NCBI RefSeq assembly: GCF_027359415.1
Contig: NZ_CP114780.1
Coordinates: forward strand, 1,386,764-1,450,763
From: Prochlorococcus marinus str. MIT 0918
Lineage (GTDB): Bacteria > Cyanobacteriota > Cyanobacteriia > PCC-6307 > Cyanobiaceae
Reading direction: 5' to 3'
Length of the DNA: 64,000 nt
A program made the position numbers and the translations under genes. Below the pieces are notes generated by a model. That model saw only the letters and a list, made by a program, of their open reading frames with translations, did not search any database and was not told the DNA's origin. Positions 27,268 to 37,340 of this stretch are shown piece by piece. Numbering within the stretch: the stretch's first letter is position 1; the number at the start of each line of letters is the position of its first letter.

Positions 27268-28164
27268 ATGACAATTGCCTGGGCTTTTCCTGGACAAGGT
27301 TCACAGAAGGTTGGAATGGCTGACGAAGTACTTTCGCTTGAAGGTGCATTAAAAAGATTTGAATTGGCATCTGAAATTTTGGGTAGAGATTTGTTAGCAA
27401 TTTGTAGAGGAGAAAAAAGTAACCATGATGAGGTTGGTGATTTAGATGACACTAGAAATACCCAACCAGCTTTGTTTTTAGTAGAGTCACTATTGATAGA
27501 TGATCTAAAAAAACAAGGTCGAGAACCTAATTTTGTTGCTGGACATAGTCTTGGAGAGTTAGTCGCTCTTTATGCCTCTGAAGTTTTTGATTTAGAGACA
27601 GCATTGCGTTTGCTTAAAAGTAGATCTGAATTGATGGCTGCTGCAGGAGGAGGAGCAATGACTGCCTTAATCGGTTTTGATAGAAGACAGCTCGAAGATC
27701 TCATTGCATTAACAGAAGGAGTTGTAATAGCTAATGACAACAGTAAGGAACAAGTTGTTTTATCTGGTCAAGCTCAGTCAATTGAATTAATTGTGACCCA
27801 ATTAAAATGCAAGCGTGTTATTCCTTTAAAAGTTTCAGGGGCTTTTCATTCTCCATTTATGATTAAATCTTCAGAATCCTTTGCTTTGGAATTGGATAAG
27901 ATTGTTTTTAATGACGGTGTTTTTCCTGTTTTAAGCAATGTGGATCCAACACCTACAAAAGATGGAAAAATATTAAAAGAAAAGCTCAAGAAACAGATGA
28001 TTACTGGAGTTAGATGGCGAGAAACTATGGAGGTTATGCAAAAAGAAGGTGTCACAACATTTGTGGAAGTAGGACCAGGAAAAGTTTTAAGTGGCCTTGT
28101 TAAGCGATCGATTACAGGAATTTCTCTTAGTCAACTATCATCTGCAAATGATTTAGGACATTAA
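27268..28164 (+). CDS. fabD: Malonyl-CoA:ACP transacylase
   Basis: Loads malonyl onto ACP. 298 residues with AWAFPGQGSQKVGMADE at the N-terminus, nucleophile Ser in VAGHSLGELVALYAS (about residue 93), TQPALFLVE, the His in SGAFHSPFM (about residue 193) and VEVGPGKVLSGLVKR. All active-site elements are intact. Located 28 nt after fabH and 2 nt before the plsC TTG start, so a single transcript with its neighbours is very likely. Confidence 0.97.
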   Translation: MTIAWAFPGQGSQKVGMADEVLSLEGALKRFELASEILGRDLLAICRGEKSNHDEVGDLDDTRNTQPALFLVESLLIDDLKKQGREPNFVAGHSLGELVALYASEVFDLETALRLLKSRSELMAAAGGGAMTALIGFDRRQLEDLIALTEGVVIANDNSKEQVVLSGQAQSIELIVTQLKCKRVIPLKVSGAFHSPFMIKSSESFALELDKIVFNDGVFPVLSNVDPTPTKDGKILKEKLKKQMITGVRWRETMEVMQKEGVTTFVEVGPGKVLSGLVKRSITGISLSQLSSANDLGH

Positions 28165-28166
28165 GA

Positions 28167-28805
28167 TTGAATTTAGACCCTCCAAAGCCTAGTTTTGCTT
28201 ATCTAGTTGTTAGTTATTGTTTTGTTTTTCCTATTTTTAGGCTTTTGTTTCGAGGGCGCATTACGGGGACGAATAATGTGCCGAAAAATGGCTCGTTAGT
28301 TGTAGTGGCAAATCATGGGTCTCATTTAGATCCTCCTTTTTTAGGACATGCTTTGGGACGTCCGGTTGCATTTATGGCCAAGGCAGAATTATTTAAGATC
28401 CCTTTGCTTGCAGCTATTATTAGAGCATGTGGGGCGTATCCAGTAAATAGAGGTGCTAGTGATAGACATGCTATTAGAGTTGCATCTTCAAAATTGAATC
28501 AAGGATGGGCTACAGGATTGTTTTTAGATGGCACTCGTCAGAAGAATGGCAGGGTAAATAACCCTATGGCAGGAGCAGCATTGCTGGCTGCAAGAACTGA
28601 GTCGAATTTGTTGCCAGTTGCAATTATCAATAGTCACAAAGCGCTTAGAAAGGGATTTTTGTTTCCACGATTTTTACCAATTCATTTAAGAGTTGGTGAG
28701 GTAATACCACCTCCTATTAGTAGAAGAAAACCTGATTTAGAAGAAGTAACTGAAAAATTAAAATCATCAATTAATTTTATGATTGATCAAGGGCTTATAG
28801 ATTAA
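28167..28805 (+). CDS. plsC: 1-acyl-sn-glycerol-3-phosphate acyltransferase
   Basis: Adds the second acyl chain to lysophosphatidate. 212 residues with a hydrophobic N-terminal region (about 9-27) and the acyltransferase motifs: NHGSHLDPPFLG (HX4D, block I), VNRGASDRHA (block II), FLDGTRQKNG (block III, in which the usual EGTR is DGTR) and LLPVAII (block IV). The E-to-D change is conservative. TTG start right behind fabD, thus ending the rpaB-plsX-fabH-fabD-plsC series. Confidence 0.92.
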   Translation: MNLDPPKPSFAYLVVSYCFVFPIFRLLFRGRITGTNNVPKNGSLVVVANHGSHLDPPFLGHALGRPVAFMAKAELFKIPLLAAIIRACGAYPVNRGASDRHAIRVASSKLNQGWATGLFLDGTRQKNGRVNNPMAGAALLAARTESNLLPVAIINSHKALRKGFLFPRFLPIHLRVGEVIPPPISRRKPDLEEVTEKLKSSINFMIDQGLID

Positions 28806-28815
28806 AAAACTTAAA

Positions 28816-29403
28816 TTAATTATTTATAAACTTACCATTACTTATTTTAGGAAATAGATATTTTAAATCTTTTCCTGTTATAACCCAAGCGACTGAGCGC
28901 AGTATATCAATATTCCCTTTTCTTTTATCTTCCTTTTGACAATATGAACCGCATGGGATAGCTAAAGTTGTTAACATTATTCCTTTACTCCCTGCAATAA
29001 TTTGACTTGCTACTCTTGATTGATTTCTATTATCTTCACTTATAATGTATAGTAGATGCTTTACTCCCTCTAGATGGAGTTTATCAATAATAGATGTGAA
29101 ATTGCTTAGCGTATCATTTGAACTATAATCTATTCTTAAAAGATCACTTTTAACATCCTCATTCTCCCTAAGCCAATTGGAGTATTCTGGATTACGACTG
29201 CTGCTAATAAGTACTGGTAAGTTTATTGCTTTAGCAACTTTTAGACCAGCTATTTCCCTATCTATATCACCTCCAATTACTAATATTAATTGAGGAGAAT
29301 GATAATTTAACCTTGACTTAAAAAAGGTAATTGAGGGCTTGATTATTATTATCCATGTTATACAAGCTGATATTCCGATTGTTATATAGCGGAATATTTT
29401 CAT
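28816..29403 (-). CDS. YdcF-type DUF218 protein
   Basis: 195 residues. An N-terminal hydrophobic segment (about 6-22) serves as membrane anchor or signal, followed by a DUF218 domain with QLILVIGGDIDREIAGLKVAKAINLPVLISS, SNDTLSNFTSIID and HLLYIISEDNRNQSRV. Members include ElyC and SanA, linked to envelope lipid-carrier metabolism; here the role is unknown. The start overlaps the tsaB stop by 4 nt (ATGA), placing it last in ycf34-tsaB-ydcF. Confidence 0.82.
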   Translation of the reverse strand: MKIFRYITIGISACITWIIIIKPSITFFKSRLNYHSPQLILVIGGDIDREIAGLKVAKAINLPVLISSSRNPEYSNWLRENEDVKSDLLRIDYSSNDTLSNFTSIIDKLHLEGVKHLLYIISEDNRNQSRVASQIIAGSKGIMLTTLAIPCGSYCQKEDKRKGNIDILRSVAWVITGKDLKYLFPKISNGKFINN

Positions 29404-30077
29404 CGAATATTATCGATGGGAGAAGTGGGGTAAATAGGAAGAACATTTTGCCACTTGCTTACTCTTTTATTGTTATAAGCATTCAAGCTTATGTTCAATA
29501 GAGTAATAATATCTATAGCTATATCTTCTGAAGCAGATATAGCTGGTTTTGGATTTAATTTGCTAGATAAAAGAGAAGGAGATATGAGTTCAATAAATTG
29601 ATCATTTTTAGATTTTTCTTCGCTTTTTGATGGTTGATATTTGCCACCTATTATTCCTCTGTGCTTTAGGGGCTGTGTAATCCAAAATGACTTATCTTTG
29701 TTTCTTAGGTTTAAAGACTTGTAAAGTCGAGGTGCCATTAGCGCAAAGCTACTGATACCGTCAAGAGAACAATCTAATTGTTGAGCAAGAGTTCTAGCCA
29801 TAATCACTGTTAACCTTGTTCCAGTAAACCCTCCCGGACCAATAGCAACAGCTAGACGAATAATTTGTTTCCATAAATCACGTGGTAAGAGTTCTTCGAT
29901 ACAATTAAATAAATGATTGGATAGATTTCGCCCAGTTTCAAAAGTAGTACTTTTATATATTGCCTTTGAATTTATTAACTCTATTAAACCTATGGCACAA
30001 TTCTCAGTAGAACTATGTAAAGCCAATATGAACTTTGCATTTGGATTCACTATTGCTTTTGGCTCCCTGAGATTCAT
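29400..30077 (-). CDS. tsaB: tRNA threonylcarbamoyladenosine synthesis protein TsaB
   Basis: A 225-residue ASKHA-fold protein that partners TsaD and TsaE to make t6A at position 37 of ANN-decoding tRNAs. FILALHSSTENCAIGLI at the start, LFNCIEELLPRDLWKQIIRLAVAIGPGGFTGTRLTVIMARTLAQQL, and the SSFALMAP loop are typical. The C-terminal half is divergent, as in other picocyanobacteria. Its start directly follows the ycf34 stop (TAAATG). The tRNA-Asn in this window is a likely substrate. Confidence 0.92.
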   Translation of the reverse strand: MNLREPKAIVNPNAKFILALHSSTENCAIGLIELINSKAIYKSTTFETGRNLSNHLFNCIEELLPRDLWKQIIRLAVAIGPGGFTGTRLTVIMARTLAQQLDCSLDGISSFALMAPRLYKSLNLRNKDKSFWITQPLKHRGIIGGKYQPSKSEEKSKNDQFIELISPSLLSSKLNPKPAISASEDIAIDIITLLNISLNAYNNKRVSKWQNVLPIYPTSPIDNIR

Positions 30078-30329
30078 TTAGGTTGGTATTTTTTCATTAG
30101 GACGAAGTCTTAACCATTTACCAGTATCCAGGTAGAAACTTTTACAGGCTTGAACATCCCATTCAATTTCTGCTCTTCCTTTTTCTATCTCTAATAAACT
30201 TATATGGATAATAGGATCTTTAGGCTCAAAATCAGGATGAGGATTTAAATGCTTTACTCCGTGCTGTCTTTCTACGGAGTGATAAGCCTTGCATCGATCT
30301 ACCCATCGACAGTTAACACATATGCACAT
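30078..30329 (-). CDS. ycf34: Ycf34 family iron-sulfur protein
   Basis: 83 residues from ATG 30329; the sequence AGGTG lies about 7 nt before it, and a GTG at 30338 is the alternative. The N-terminus MCICVNCRWVDRC gives a cluster of four Cys (C2, C4, C7, C13 approx.), then YHSVERQHGVKHL and the C-terminal WDVQACKSFYLDTGKWLRLRP. Ycf34 of Synechocystis is reported to bind an Fe-S cluster and to influence photosynthetic gene expression. It is divergent from cca over about 50 nt. Confidence 0.92.
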   Translation of the reverse strand: MCICVNCRWVDRCKAYHSVERQHGVKHLNPHPDFEPKDPIIHISLLEIEKGRAEIEWDVQACKSFYLDTGKWLRLRPNEKIPT

Positions 30330-30378
30330 TCCTTTCACCTCTTACTCTGACTCTATTCTGAATACTAATCGTTCATAT

Positions 30379-31569
30379 ATGGCAAAAGAGATTTTAAAAA
30401 GATTAAATTCAGATAATTGGCCTTTAAAATTAAATGATTTTCCTATAGGAACATGTTTAGTAGGTGGTGCAATTAGAGATGCATTATTCAAAAAAGAATC
30501 AATTATTTCAGACTTTGATTTTGTAGTACCTATTGGTGCAATTCATTTGTGCAAGACTTTATCTAACAAATATGGAGGTACTACTGTTGTTCTTGATGAT
30601 CAAAGGGATATAGCAAGATATATTTATAATGATTGGAAAATAGATGTAGCTAGTCAGATTGGTAATGATTTACGCGAAGATTTAATTAGACGAGACTATA
30701 CAATTAATGCAATAGCTTTAAAACTTCTTCCTGAACCTGAAATTTTTGATCCCGTAAATGGTATTCGTGATTTAAAACATAAAAGACTTGTAGCAATTGA
30801 CGAGAAGAATTTCATTAATGATCCGTTGAGGATTCTCAGAGGATTTCGATTAATTTCTGAATTGAATTTAGAGTTGGATTCTCAAACAAAAGTTTATTTG
30901 AGAAAGAATGCAAAATTATTGATTGGGATTCCTTCAGAAAGAATAAAAGTAGAGATAGAAAAATTAATCAATGCTTTTTGGGCAGATGATGCGATACCAA
31001 TTATGAATGAAATTCATTTGCTCGAACCCTGGAAAGAAAATTTCATTCAGTATCAATTTGGGCCTTTATCTTTAAAAAATGTTTCTTCTTTCACAGATGA
31101 AGAATTAGAGATTGCTTTGCCTTTAATACGTTTAACGAATTTGCTCAGTAAAAAAGGATTAAGTGATTTGGGGTTCAGTCGTAAAACAATGCGAGCTTGT
31201 AATCGGCTGAGATTTTGGCAAGAAAAAAATGATGGTTATGCTTTTCGAGGATTAAATGAATTGGACCGTCTTAAGTTACATATTGAGATGGAAAACCATT
31301 TGCCTGCATTGATTTTGACCCTTTCTCAGGATGATCAAAAGATATGGTTAAAACGTTGGCGAGATTTTAAAGATCCTCTTTTTCATCCATATTCTTTATT
31401 AGATGGAAACTCTTTAAAAACATTTCTTAAGGCTCCTGAAGGACCTTGGATAGGAGATCTAATTCATTATCTTTGTAAGGAAAGAGCCTTTGGAAGATTG
31501 CATAATTCCGAAGAAGCTTATAAATTGGCTCTTTACTGGTGGGAACATAACAAACCTTTTTGTGATTAA
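30379..31569 (+). CDS. cca: CCA tRNA nucleotidyltransferase / poly(A) polymerase family
   Basis: 396 residues from ATG 30379. The nucleotidyltransferase head contains GTCLVGGAIRDALF and the carboxylates SDFDFVV, followed by DLREDLIRRDYTINAIA, FDPVNGIRDL, and NDPLRILRGFRL. Class II CCA enzymes and bacterial poly(A) polymerases share this layout. With a tRNA-Asn lacking encoded CCA in the window, a CCA-adding role is needed somewhere. In-frame starts at TTG 30289 and ATG 30322 would overlap ycf34, so I reject them. Confidence 0.9.
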   Translation: MAKEILKRLNSDNWPLKLNDFPIGTCLVGGAIRDALFKKESIISDFDFVVPIGAIHLCKTLSNKYGGTTVVLDDQRDIARYIYNDWKIDVASQIGNDLREDLIRRDYTINAIALKLLPEPEIFDPVNGIRDLKHKRLVAIDEKNFINDPLRILRGFRLISELNLELDSQTKVYLRKNAKLLIGIPSERIKVEIEKLINAFWADDAIPIMNEIHLLEPWKENFIQYQFGPLSLKNVSSFTDEELEIALPLIRLTNLLSKKGLSDLGFSRKTMRACNRLRFWQEKNDGYAFRGLNELDRLKLHIEMENHLPALILTLSQDDQKIWLKRWRDFKDPLFHPYSLLDGNSLKTFLKAPEGPWIGDLIHYLCKERAFGRLHNSEEAYKLALYWWEHNKPFCD

Positions 31570-31631
31570 CTACACACAAAGGAAGTCAGTTTTCTCCCTG
31601 ATAAGGTCCTTTCCCTTAGCCCTTCTGTTCT

Positions 31632-32066
31632 ATGAGTGTTCGTCTTTACATCGGTAATTTGCCGCAGAATTTAAAAATCAAGGAGTTAGACCAACTCTTT
31701 TCAACTATTGGTAAGGGGATTCGCTTTAAAGCGGTTTTGGACAGGGATACTAAGGCATGCCGAGGATTCGGCTTTGCCAATATTAGTGATGAAAAGTTAG
31801 CGAATGAAGTAATTGAAAAGTTAAATGGACATGAATTTAATGGAAATAGTTTGAGAGTTGAACGATCAGAACGCAAAGAATCTAATTCAGGTTCAGGGAG
31901 ACGCAATGGCAACTCTGGAGGTAACAAAGGGAAGGCTGCTAATCGTAAAGATGTTAAGAAAGTTGTTCATAGTGATGCTCCTAGTAAAGAAGCTCCTGAT
32001 CCAAGATGGGCTGGTGAACTTTCTAAATTAAAGGAATTATTGGCTAATCAAAAAACACCTGTTTAG
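31632..32066 (+). CDS. RRM-type RNA-binding protein (cyanobacterial Rbp)
   Basis: 144 residues: one RNA recognition motif at about 1-80, with RNP2 LYIGNL (about 5-10) and RNP1 CRGFGFANI, then a Gly/Ser/Asn/Lys-rich flexible tail including SGSGRRNGNSGGNKG and a basic stretch. Cyanobacterial Rbp proteins of this type are single RRM plus Gly-rich tail; several are cold-induced and some help to localise photosystem mRNAs. The target RNAs here are unknown. It lies 62 nt behind cca. Confidence 0.93.
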   Translation: MSVRLYIGNLPQNLKIKELDQLFSTIGKGIRFKAVLDRDTKACRGFGFANISDEKLANEVIEKLNGHEFNGNSLRVERSERKESNSGSGRRNGNSGGNKGKAANRKDVKKVVHSDAPSKEAPDPRWAGELSKLKELLANQKTPV

Positions 32067-32082
32067 GAGCAATTCAATATAT

Positions 32083-32994
32083 TTATTTAGCTTGTGCAAT
32101 TAAATAACTAATAGGAAGTTCAATTATTTTCATGAATTGATTTACATAGGCTCGGTTATTAAAAACATCGTAGTCAAGCCTTTCTATTGAATTAAGAATG
32201 CCTCTATAGAGTCTTAAAGATGTCCATACTGGCCATCGAGCATCAGCAGACAGCCATCTAACACCTTCTTCAGAAATTTCAAACCATTCTCTAGCTCTCT
32301 GCAATTGAAATGCCATGAGCTGTTTCCATTGAGTATTGATTTTCCCTTGCATTAAATCGTCTTCAGAATATCCAAATTTCTTTAAATCTTCTTGTGGAAG
32401 ATATATTCTCCCTCGTGCGCGGTCTTCTCCAACATCTCTGAGTATGTTTGTGAGTTGGTTTGCGATTCCTAGAGCAACTGCTGCTTTTGAAGGATCAGGG
32501 CTTTTACTCCAAGGTGCATTTGTATATGCAGGGTCAATTCCCATAACCTTTTGAGTCATTAACCCTACAGTCCCAGCAACTCTGTAGCAGTAAAGTTCCA
32601 GTTCTTGAAAAGTTGCGTATCTTGTTTTATTCAAATCCATTCTTTGGCCTTCAATCATGTCTAGATAAGGTTCTATAGATTGAGGAAAGTTTTGGAATGT
32701 ATCAGCCATAACATGATCTAGATCATCTTTTAGATTTCCTTTGAATATTTCCCGAGTTTTTAATTCCCATTGATCAAGTCTCTCTGCTAATTCTTCATTA
32801 GATTTTTGTTGAGCTTCTGCACTATCCATTAATTCATCTGTTCTTCTGCACCAAACATAGATTGCCCAAATTGCCTTTCGTTTTATAGGTGGTAGAAGTA
32901 ATGTCCCCAAATAAAAGGTTTTAGCCCACTTTGCGGTTTCTTTCCTACATATTTCATAGGCATTATTTAGATTTCCTAAGTTTTTGGTATTCAT
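32083..32994 (-). CDS. crtB: Phytoene synthase
   Basis: Joins two geranylgeranyl-PP molecules to 15-cis-phytoene, the first carotenoid step. 303 residues of the squalene/phytoene synthase fold. The two Asp-rich motifs are present: WCRRTDELMD (about 49-58) and NILRDVGEDRARGRIYLP (about 187-204), plus the YCYRVAGTVG signature. It follows crtP after 31 nt on the same strand, the usual cyanobacterial crtP-crtB (pds-psy) operon, and converges with the RRM gene across 16 nt. Confidence 0.97.
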   Translation of the reverse strand: MNTKNLGNLNNAYEICRKETAKWAKTFYLGTLLLPPIKRKAIWAIYVWCRRTDELMDSAEAQQKSNEELAERLDQWELKTREIFKGNLKDDLDHVMADTFQNFPQSIEPYLDMIEGQRMDLNKTRYATFQELELYCYRVAGTVGLMTQKVMGIDPAYTNAPWSKSPDPSKAAVALGIANQLTNILRDVGEDRARGRIYLPQEDLKKFGYSEDDLMQGKINTQWKQLMAFQLQRAREWFEISEEGVRWLSADARWPVWTSLRLYRGILNSIERLDYDVFNNRAYVNQFMKIIELPISYLIAQAK

Positions 32995-33025
32995 TAAAAC
33001 AGATTATAAGAATGTAATTTTTTGA

Positions 33026-34459
<1,434 letters not shown>

Positions 34460-34546
34460 TTAAGTGCAACTCTAATTAGAAAAGGGGTCTAAAATTTCTT
34501 TATATTTAATTATTTATTTTCAATTCCATTTTTCTTGGTGTTTTTT

Positions 34547-34894
34547 ATGACAGAACCCCTTCTAAAATGCACTACTAGGCATGTCAGAATTTTTACAGCT
34601 ATATCTAATGGCAATAATTTGATCGAGGATAATGATCATCTAACTCTTGATCTAGACCCTGATAATGAATTTATTTGGGAAAAGCAGTCAATAGAGAAAA
34701 TTCAGACAAGATTTCTAGAATTAGTTGATGCTGAATCAGGTAATGATTTGAGTGATTACACTCTTAGAAAGATTGGTTCAGAGCTTGAGGCTCTTATTAG
34801 AAAGATGCTTCAAGCTGGGTTGTTAACTTACAATCCCGATTGTCGAGTTTTAAATTATTCCATGGGTCTTCCTAGAACCCCAGATTTATTGTGA
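34547..34894 (+). CDS. ndhM: NDH-1 subunit M
   Basis: 115 residues from ATG 34547, the usual NdhM length; the TTG at 34535 adds only [63 protein letters not shown] and [22 protein letters not shown] are characteristic of this cyanobacterial/plastid-specific hydrophilic-arm subunit of NDH-1. The stop overlaps the GTG of the DUF3172 gene by 4 nt (GTGA). Confidence 0.95.
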   Translation: MTEPLLKCTTRHVRIFTAISNGNNLIEDNDHLTLDLDPDNEFIWEKQSIEKIQTRFLELVDAESGNDLSDYTLRKIGSELEALIRKMLQAGLLTYNPDCRVLNYSMGLPRTPDLL

Positions 34895-35508
34895 CTCGAC
34901 CACCCTATAGGCGCTCCAGGTCTGGATCTTCAGGCTCTAGAAGATATCCTTCTTCTTTAGGTGCTAGTAGGAATCCTATAGAAAATTCATATAGAGCTGG
35001 GCCAAAGAGCGATGGCGTAGGTGTGAATATGAATAGCGGGACAATTGCTGTTCTTGCAGGAGTTTTGGTTTTAGGGGTTGGTATTGGCAGTGCTATTACA
35101 AGTACTACGCAAGGTGGAGATGGAAATATTGCTAGTCAACAACAGTTAGATATGGCTGTACCTGACCCTGAGTTTTGTAGGCAATGGGGAGCGAGTGCCT
35201 TTGTGATTGATATTGAAATGTATACGACTTTAAACCCATCTACAAGTTTTGTTACTCAACCAGCTTTGCAACCAGGGTGTGTAATTCGAAGAGAGAATTG
35301 GTCTCTTCTTCAGAAGCAAGGAGCAATTACGAATGAGGATGTTAGAGAGTGTAAGCAACGCATGAATACTTTTGCTTATATAGGATCTATTAGGGATAAT
35401 CCAATTGTGAGATGCGTTTACCAGGCAGATGTTAATGATAATAAATTTATTATTAAAGGGGTTGAAGATGAAGGGATTCGAGTTAATCAAGAAGCCATTC
35501 AATTTTAG
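34891..35508 (+). CDS. DUF3172 membrane-anchored protein
   Basis: 205 residues. The first 45 are basic and Ser/Arg/Gly-rich ([20 protein letters not shown]), a hydrophobic segment [19 protein letters not shown] follows at 51-69, then a C-terminal soluble domain with [31 protein letters not shown] and [18 protein letters not shown]; three Cys residues lie in it. This fits DUF3172, common in cyanobacteria, of unknown function. The 4-nt overlap with ndhM implies coupled translation, so a link to NDH-1 is possible but unproven. Confidence 0.83.
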   Translation: MTRPPYRRSRSGSSGSRRYPSSLGASRNPIENSYRAGPKSDGVGVNMNSGTIAVLAGVLVLGVGIGSAITSTTQGGDGNIASQQQLDMAVPDPEFCRQWGASAFVIDIEMYTTLNPSTSFVTQPALQPGCVIRRENWSLLQKQGAITNEDVRECKQRMNTFAYIGSIRDNPIVRCVYQADVNDNKFIIKGVEDEGIRVNQEAIQF

Positions 35509-35527
35509 AATAATTTTTATATTTAAT

Positions 35528-36472
35528 TTATTGATTTCTTATAGGACTATCTGGGCTAGCAAAGATTGGTAAAATTTCTTTAGTGAATGCTTTTGCTGCT
35601 CTAGATGTATACCTTCCTGGATTGCTAATGAGTTTTAGTTCTCTTTTAACTTCAAGATCTGCGATAATTGGCTTATGCACTGAGCCCGCTAAAAGTTCTC
35701 TTTCTATAGAAACTACTGGTAAAAATGCTGCTCCTAAACCTGATTGCACTGCATTCTTTATAGCTTCTAGAGAATTTAATTCCATTTCTATACGAAGACG
35801 TTGAATATCTAGGCCAGAATCTTTAAGTAATTGATCAACTACTTTTCTAGTTGTTGATTGGGCATCAAGGGTTACGAACCCTAAACGATATAAATCATCT
35901 TTAGTCAGCTCTTTTAATCTAGATAAAGGATGTTTTTGGGAAAGAACCAACGCTACTTCGTCAGTGGAATATGGAATGATTTGCAAAGATTCATTTAATT
36001 CATTGGGTAGTTCTCCGCCTATGATCGCAAGATCAATTTGTCCATTAGCCACACTCCATCCAGTCCTTCGGGTGCTGTGTACTTGTAACTGTACTGATAC
36101 ATCAGGAAACTTTTGTCGAAAAAGGCCAATCATTCTAGGCATTAAATATGTTCCTGTTGTTTGACTGGCTCCAATAATGAGAGAGCCTCCTTTTAAGTTG
36201 TGTAGATCTTCTATTGCACCACAAGCTTCATCGCATTGACTCAGAATTCTTTCACAGTATTTGAGTAAAAGTTTGCCTGCTTCTGTGAGTTGTGCTTTTC
36301 GGCCACCTCTATCGAAGATTGTAATTTCTAATTGTTTTTCCAAATTTTGAATTTGGAGACTTACAGCAGGTTGAGTGACATAAAGACTTTCTGCAGCTTT
36401 TTTGAAGCTGCCCTCATTGACAATTGCCTTGAGGATGCGGAGTTGATCTAGAGTGAAAGGCAGTTCGGCCAT
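35528..36472 (-). CDS. rbcR: LysR-type regulator, RbcR (Ycf30) type
   Basis: 314 residues from ATG 36472 ([17 protein letters not shown]); a start at 36499 would add nine residues and is less like the family. The HTH lies at about 10-65 ([28 protein letters not shown], then [14 protein letters not shown]), and the effector domain begins [24 protein letters not shown]. Such LysR proteins (RbcR/CmpR/NdhR group) control carbon-fixation and inorganic carbon uptake or ndhF genes in cyanobacteria and red algal plastids. It is divergent from the Z-ISO/ndhF/ndhD series, 96 nt away. Confidence 0.88.
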   Translation of the reverse strand: MAELPFTLDQLRILKAIVNEGSFKKAAESLYVTQPAVSLQIQNLEKQLEITIFDRGGRKAQLTEAGKLLLKYCERILSQCDEACGAIEDLHNLKGGSLIIGASQTTGTYLMPRMIGLFRQKFPDVSVQLQVHSTRRTGWSVANGQIDLAIIGGELPNELNESLQIIPYSTDEVALVLSQKHPLSRLKELTKDDLYRLGFVTLDAQSTTRKVVDQLLKDSGLDIQRLRIEMELNSLEAIKNAVQSGLGAAFLPVVSIERELLAGSVHKPIIADLEVKRELKLISNPGRYTSRAAKAFTKEILPIFASPDSPIRNQ

Positions 36473-36568
36473 AGCGGCTGCCAAAAGGGCAGCAAACATA
36501 CAAACTTATAAGAGGGAACTCTAAGTCCCTCTGAAACTAAAAATTGTTCGAGAAAACTTCTGCCACAA

Positions 36569-37306
36569 ATGTTTCCAGAAGATACGCATCAAAGTAGCTT
36601 TGTAATGCTTTTATTATTGCTTATTTTTGCAGTAATTCATAGTGGTGGTGCTGCTTTAAGAATTAGGGCAGAAGCTATAGTTGGACCAAGAATTTGGAGA
36701 TTGCTTTTTGCTAGTGTAAGTATTCCGCTAGCAGTTTTATTGATTTTATATTTTTTAGCTCATCGTTACGATGGGCTTCGACTATGGAATTTTCAAGGGG
36801 TTCCTGGAATGATTCCGTTCGTTTGGATTGCTACAGCGATTAGCTTTTTATTTTTATATCCTGCAACATATAATCTTTTAGAAATTCCTGCTATAGCCAA
36901 ACCTCAAGTTAGGCTTTATGCCCAAGGAATTATTAGAATTAGCAGACATCCTCAAGCAATAGGACAAGTCATATGGTGTATTGCTCATGGTTTGTGGCTA
37001 GGCAGTAGTTTTATGGTTGTAACGTCGGTGGGTTTAATTGCTCATCATATTTTTGCGATTTGGCATGGTGATAAAAGATTAAGAGCTAGATTTGGGGAAG
37101 AATTTGAGGAAATCAAAAGAAATACATCAATTATCCCTTTTCTTGCTGTTATTGATGGCCGACAAAAGTTGCAATGGAAAGAATTTTTGAGGCCTTCTCA
37201 ATTCGGCATATTAGTTGCAGTAACAGTCTTTTGGTGGTCTCATCGTTTTATTCCTGTTGGCACAGAATTGTTTTTATCTTCGAAGTTACAAGAAGTGCTC
37301 GCTTGA
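36569..37306 (+). CDS. NnrU-family membrane protein, candidate 15-cis-zeta-carotene isomerase (Z-ISO)
   Basis: 245 residues with about six hydrophobic segments. Histidines that could ligate haem lie at membrane positions: H24 (FAVIHSGGAALRIRAE), H127 (RISRHPQAIGQ), H140 and H159/160, with WHGDKRLRARFGEEFEEI near the end. Plant Z-ISO and Synechocystis Slr1599 belong to this NnrU-like family and isomerise the 15-cis bond of tri-cis-zeta-carotene, between CrtP and CrtQ. All three neighbours of that step are in this window. Function by homology only; a denitrification NnrU role is unlikely here. Confidence 0.78.
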   Translation: MFPEDTHQSSFVMLLLLLIFAVIHSGGAALRIRAEAIVGPRIWRLLFASVSIPLAVLLILYFLAHRYDGLRLWNFQGVPGMIPFVWIATAISFLFLYPATYNLLEIPAIAKPQVRLYAQGIIRISRHPQAIGQVIWCIAHGLWLGSSFMVVTSVGLIAHHIFAIWHGDKRLRARFGEEFEEIKRNTSIIPFLAVIDGRQKLQWKEFLRPSQFGILVAVTVFWWSHRFIPVGTELFLSSKLQEVLA

Positions 37307-37340
37307 AATGCCTACACTCACAAGGATATGAAAAAAGAGC

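Noticed and set aside
30289-30378. Longer N-terminus of cca
   Set aside because: It needs a TTG or ATG start overlapping the ycf34 5' coding end, and the extra residues show no family features; the family head begins after MAKEILKRL.
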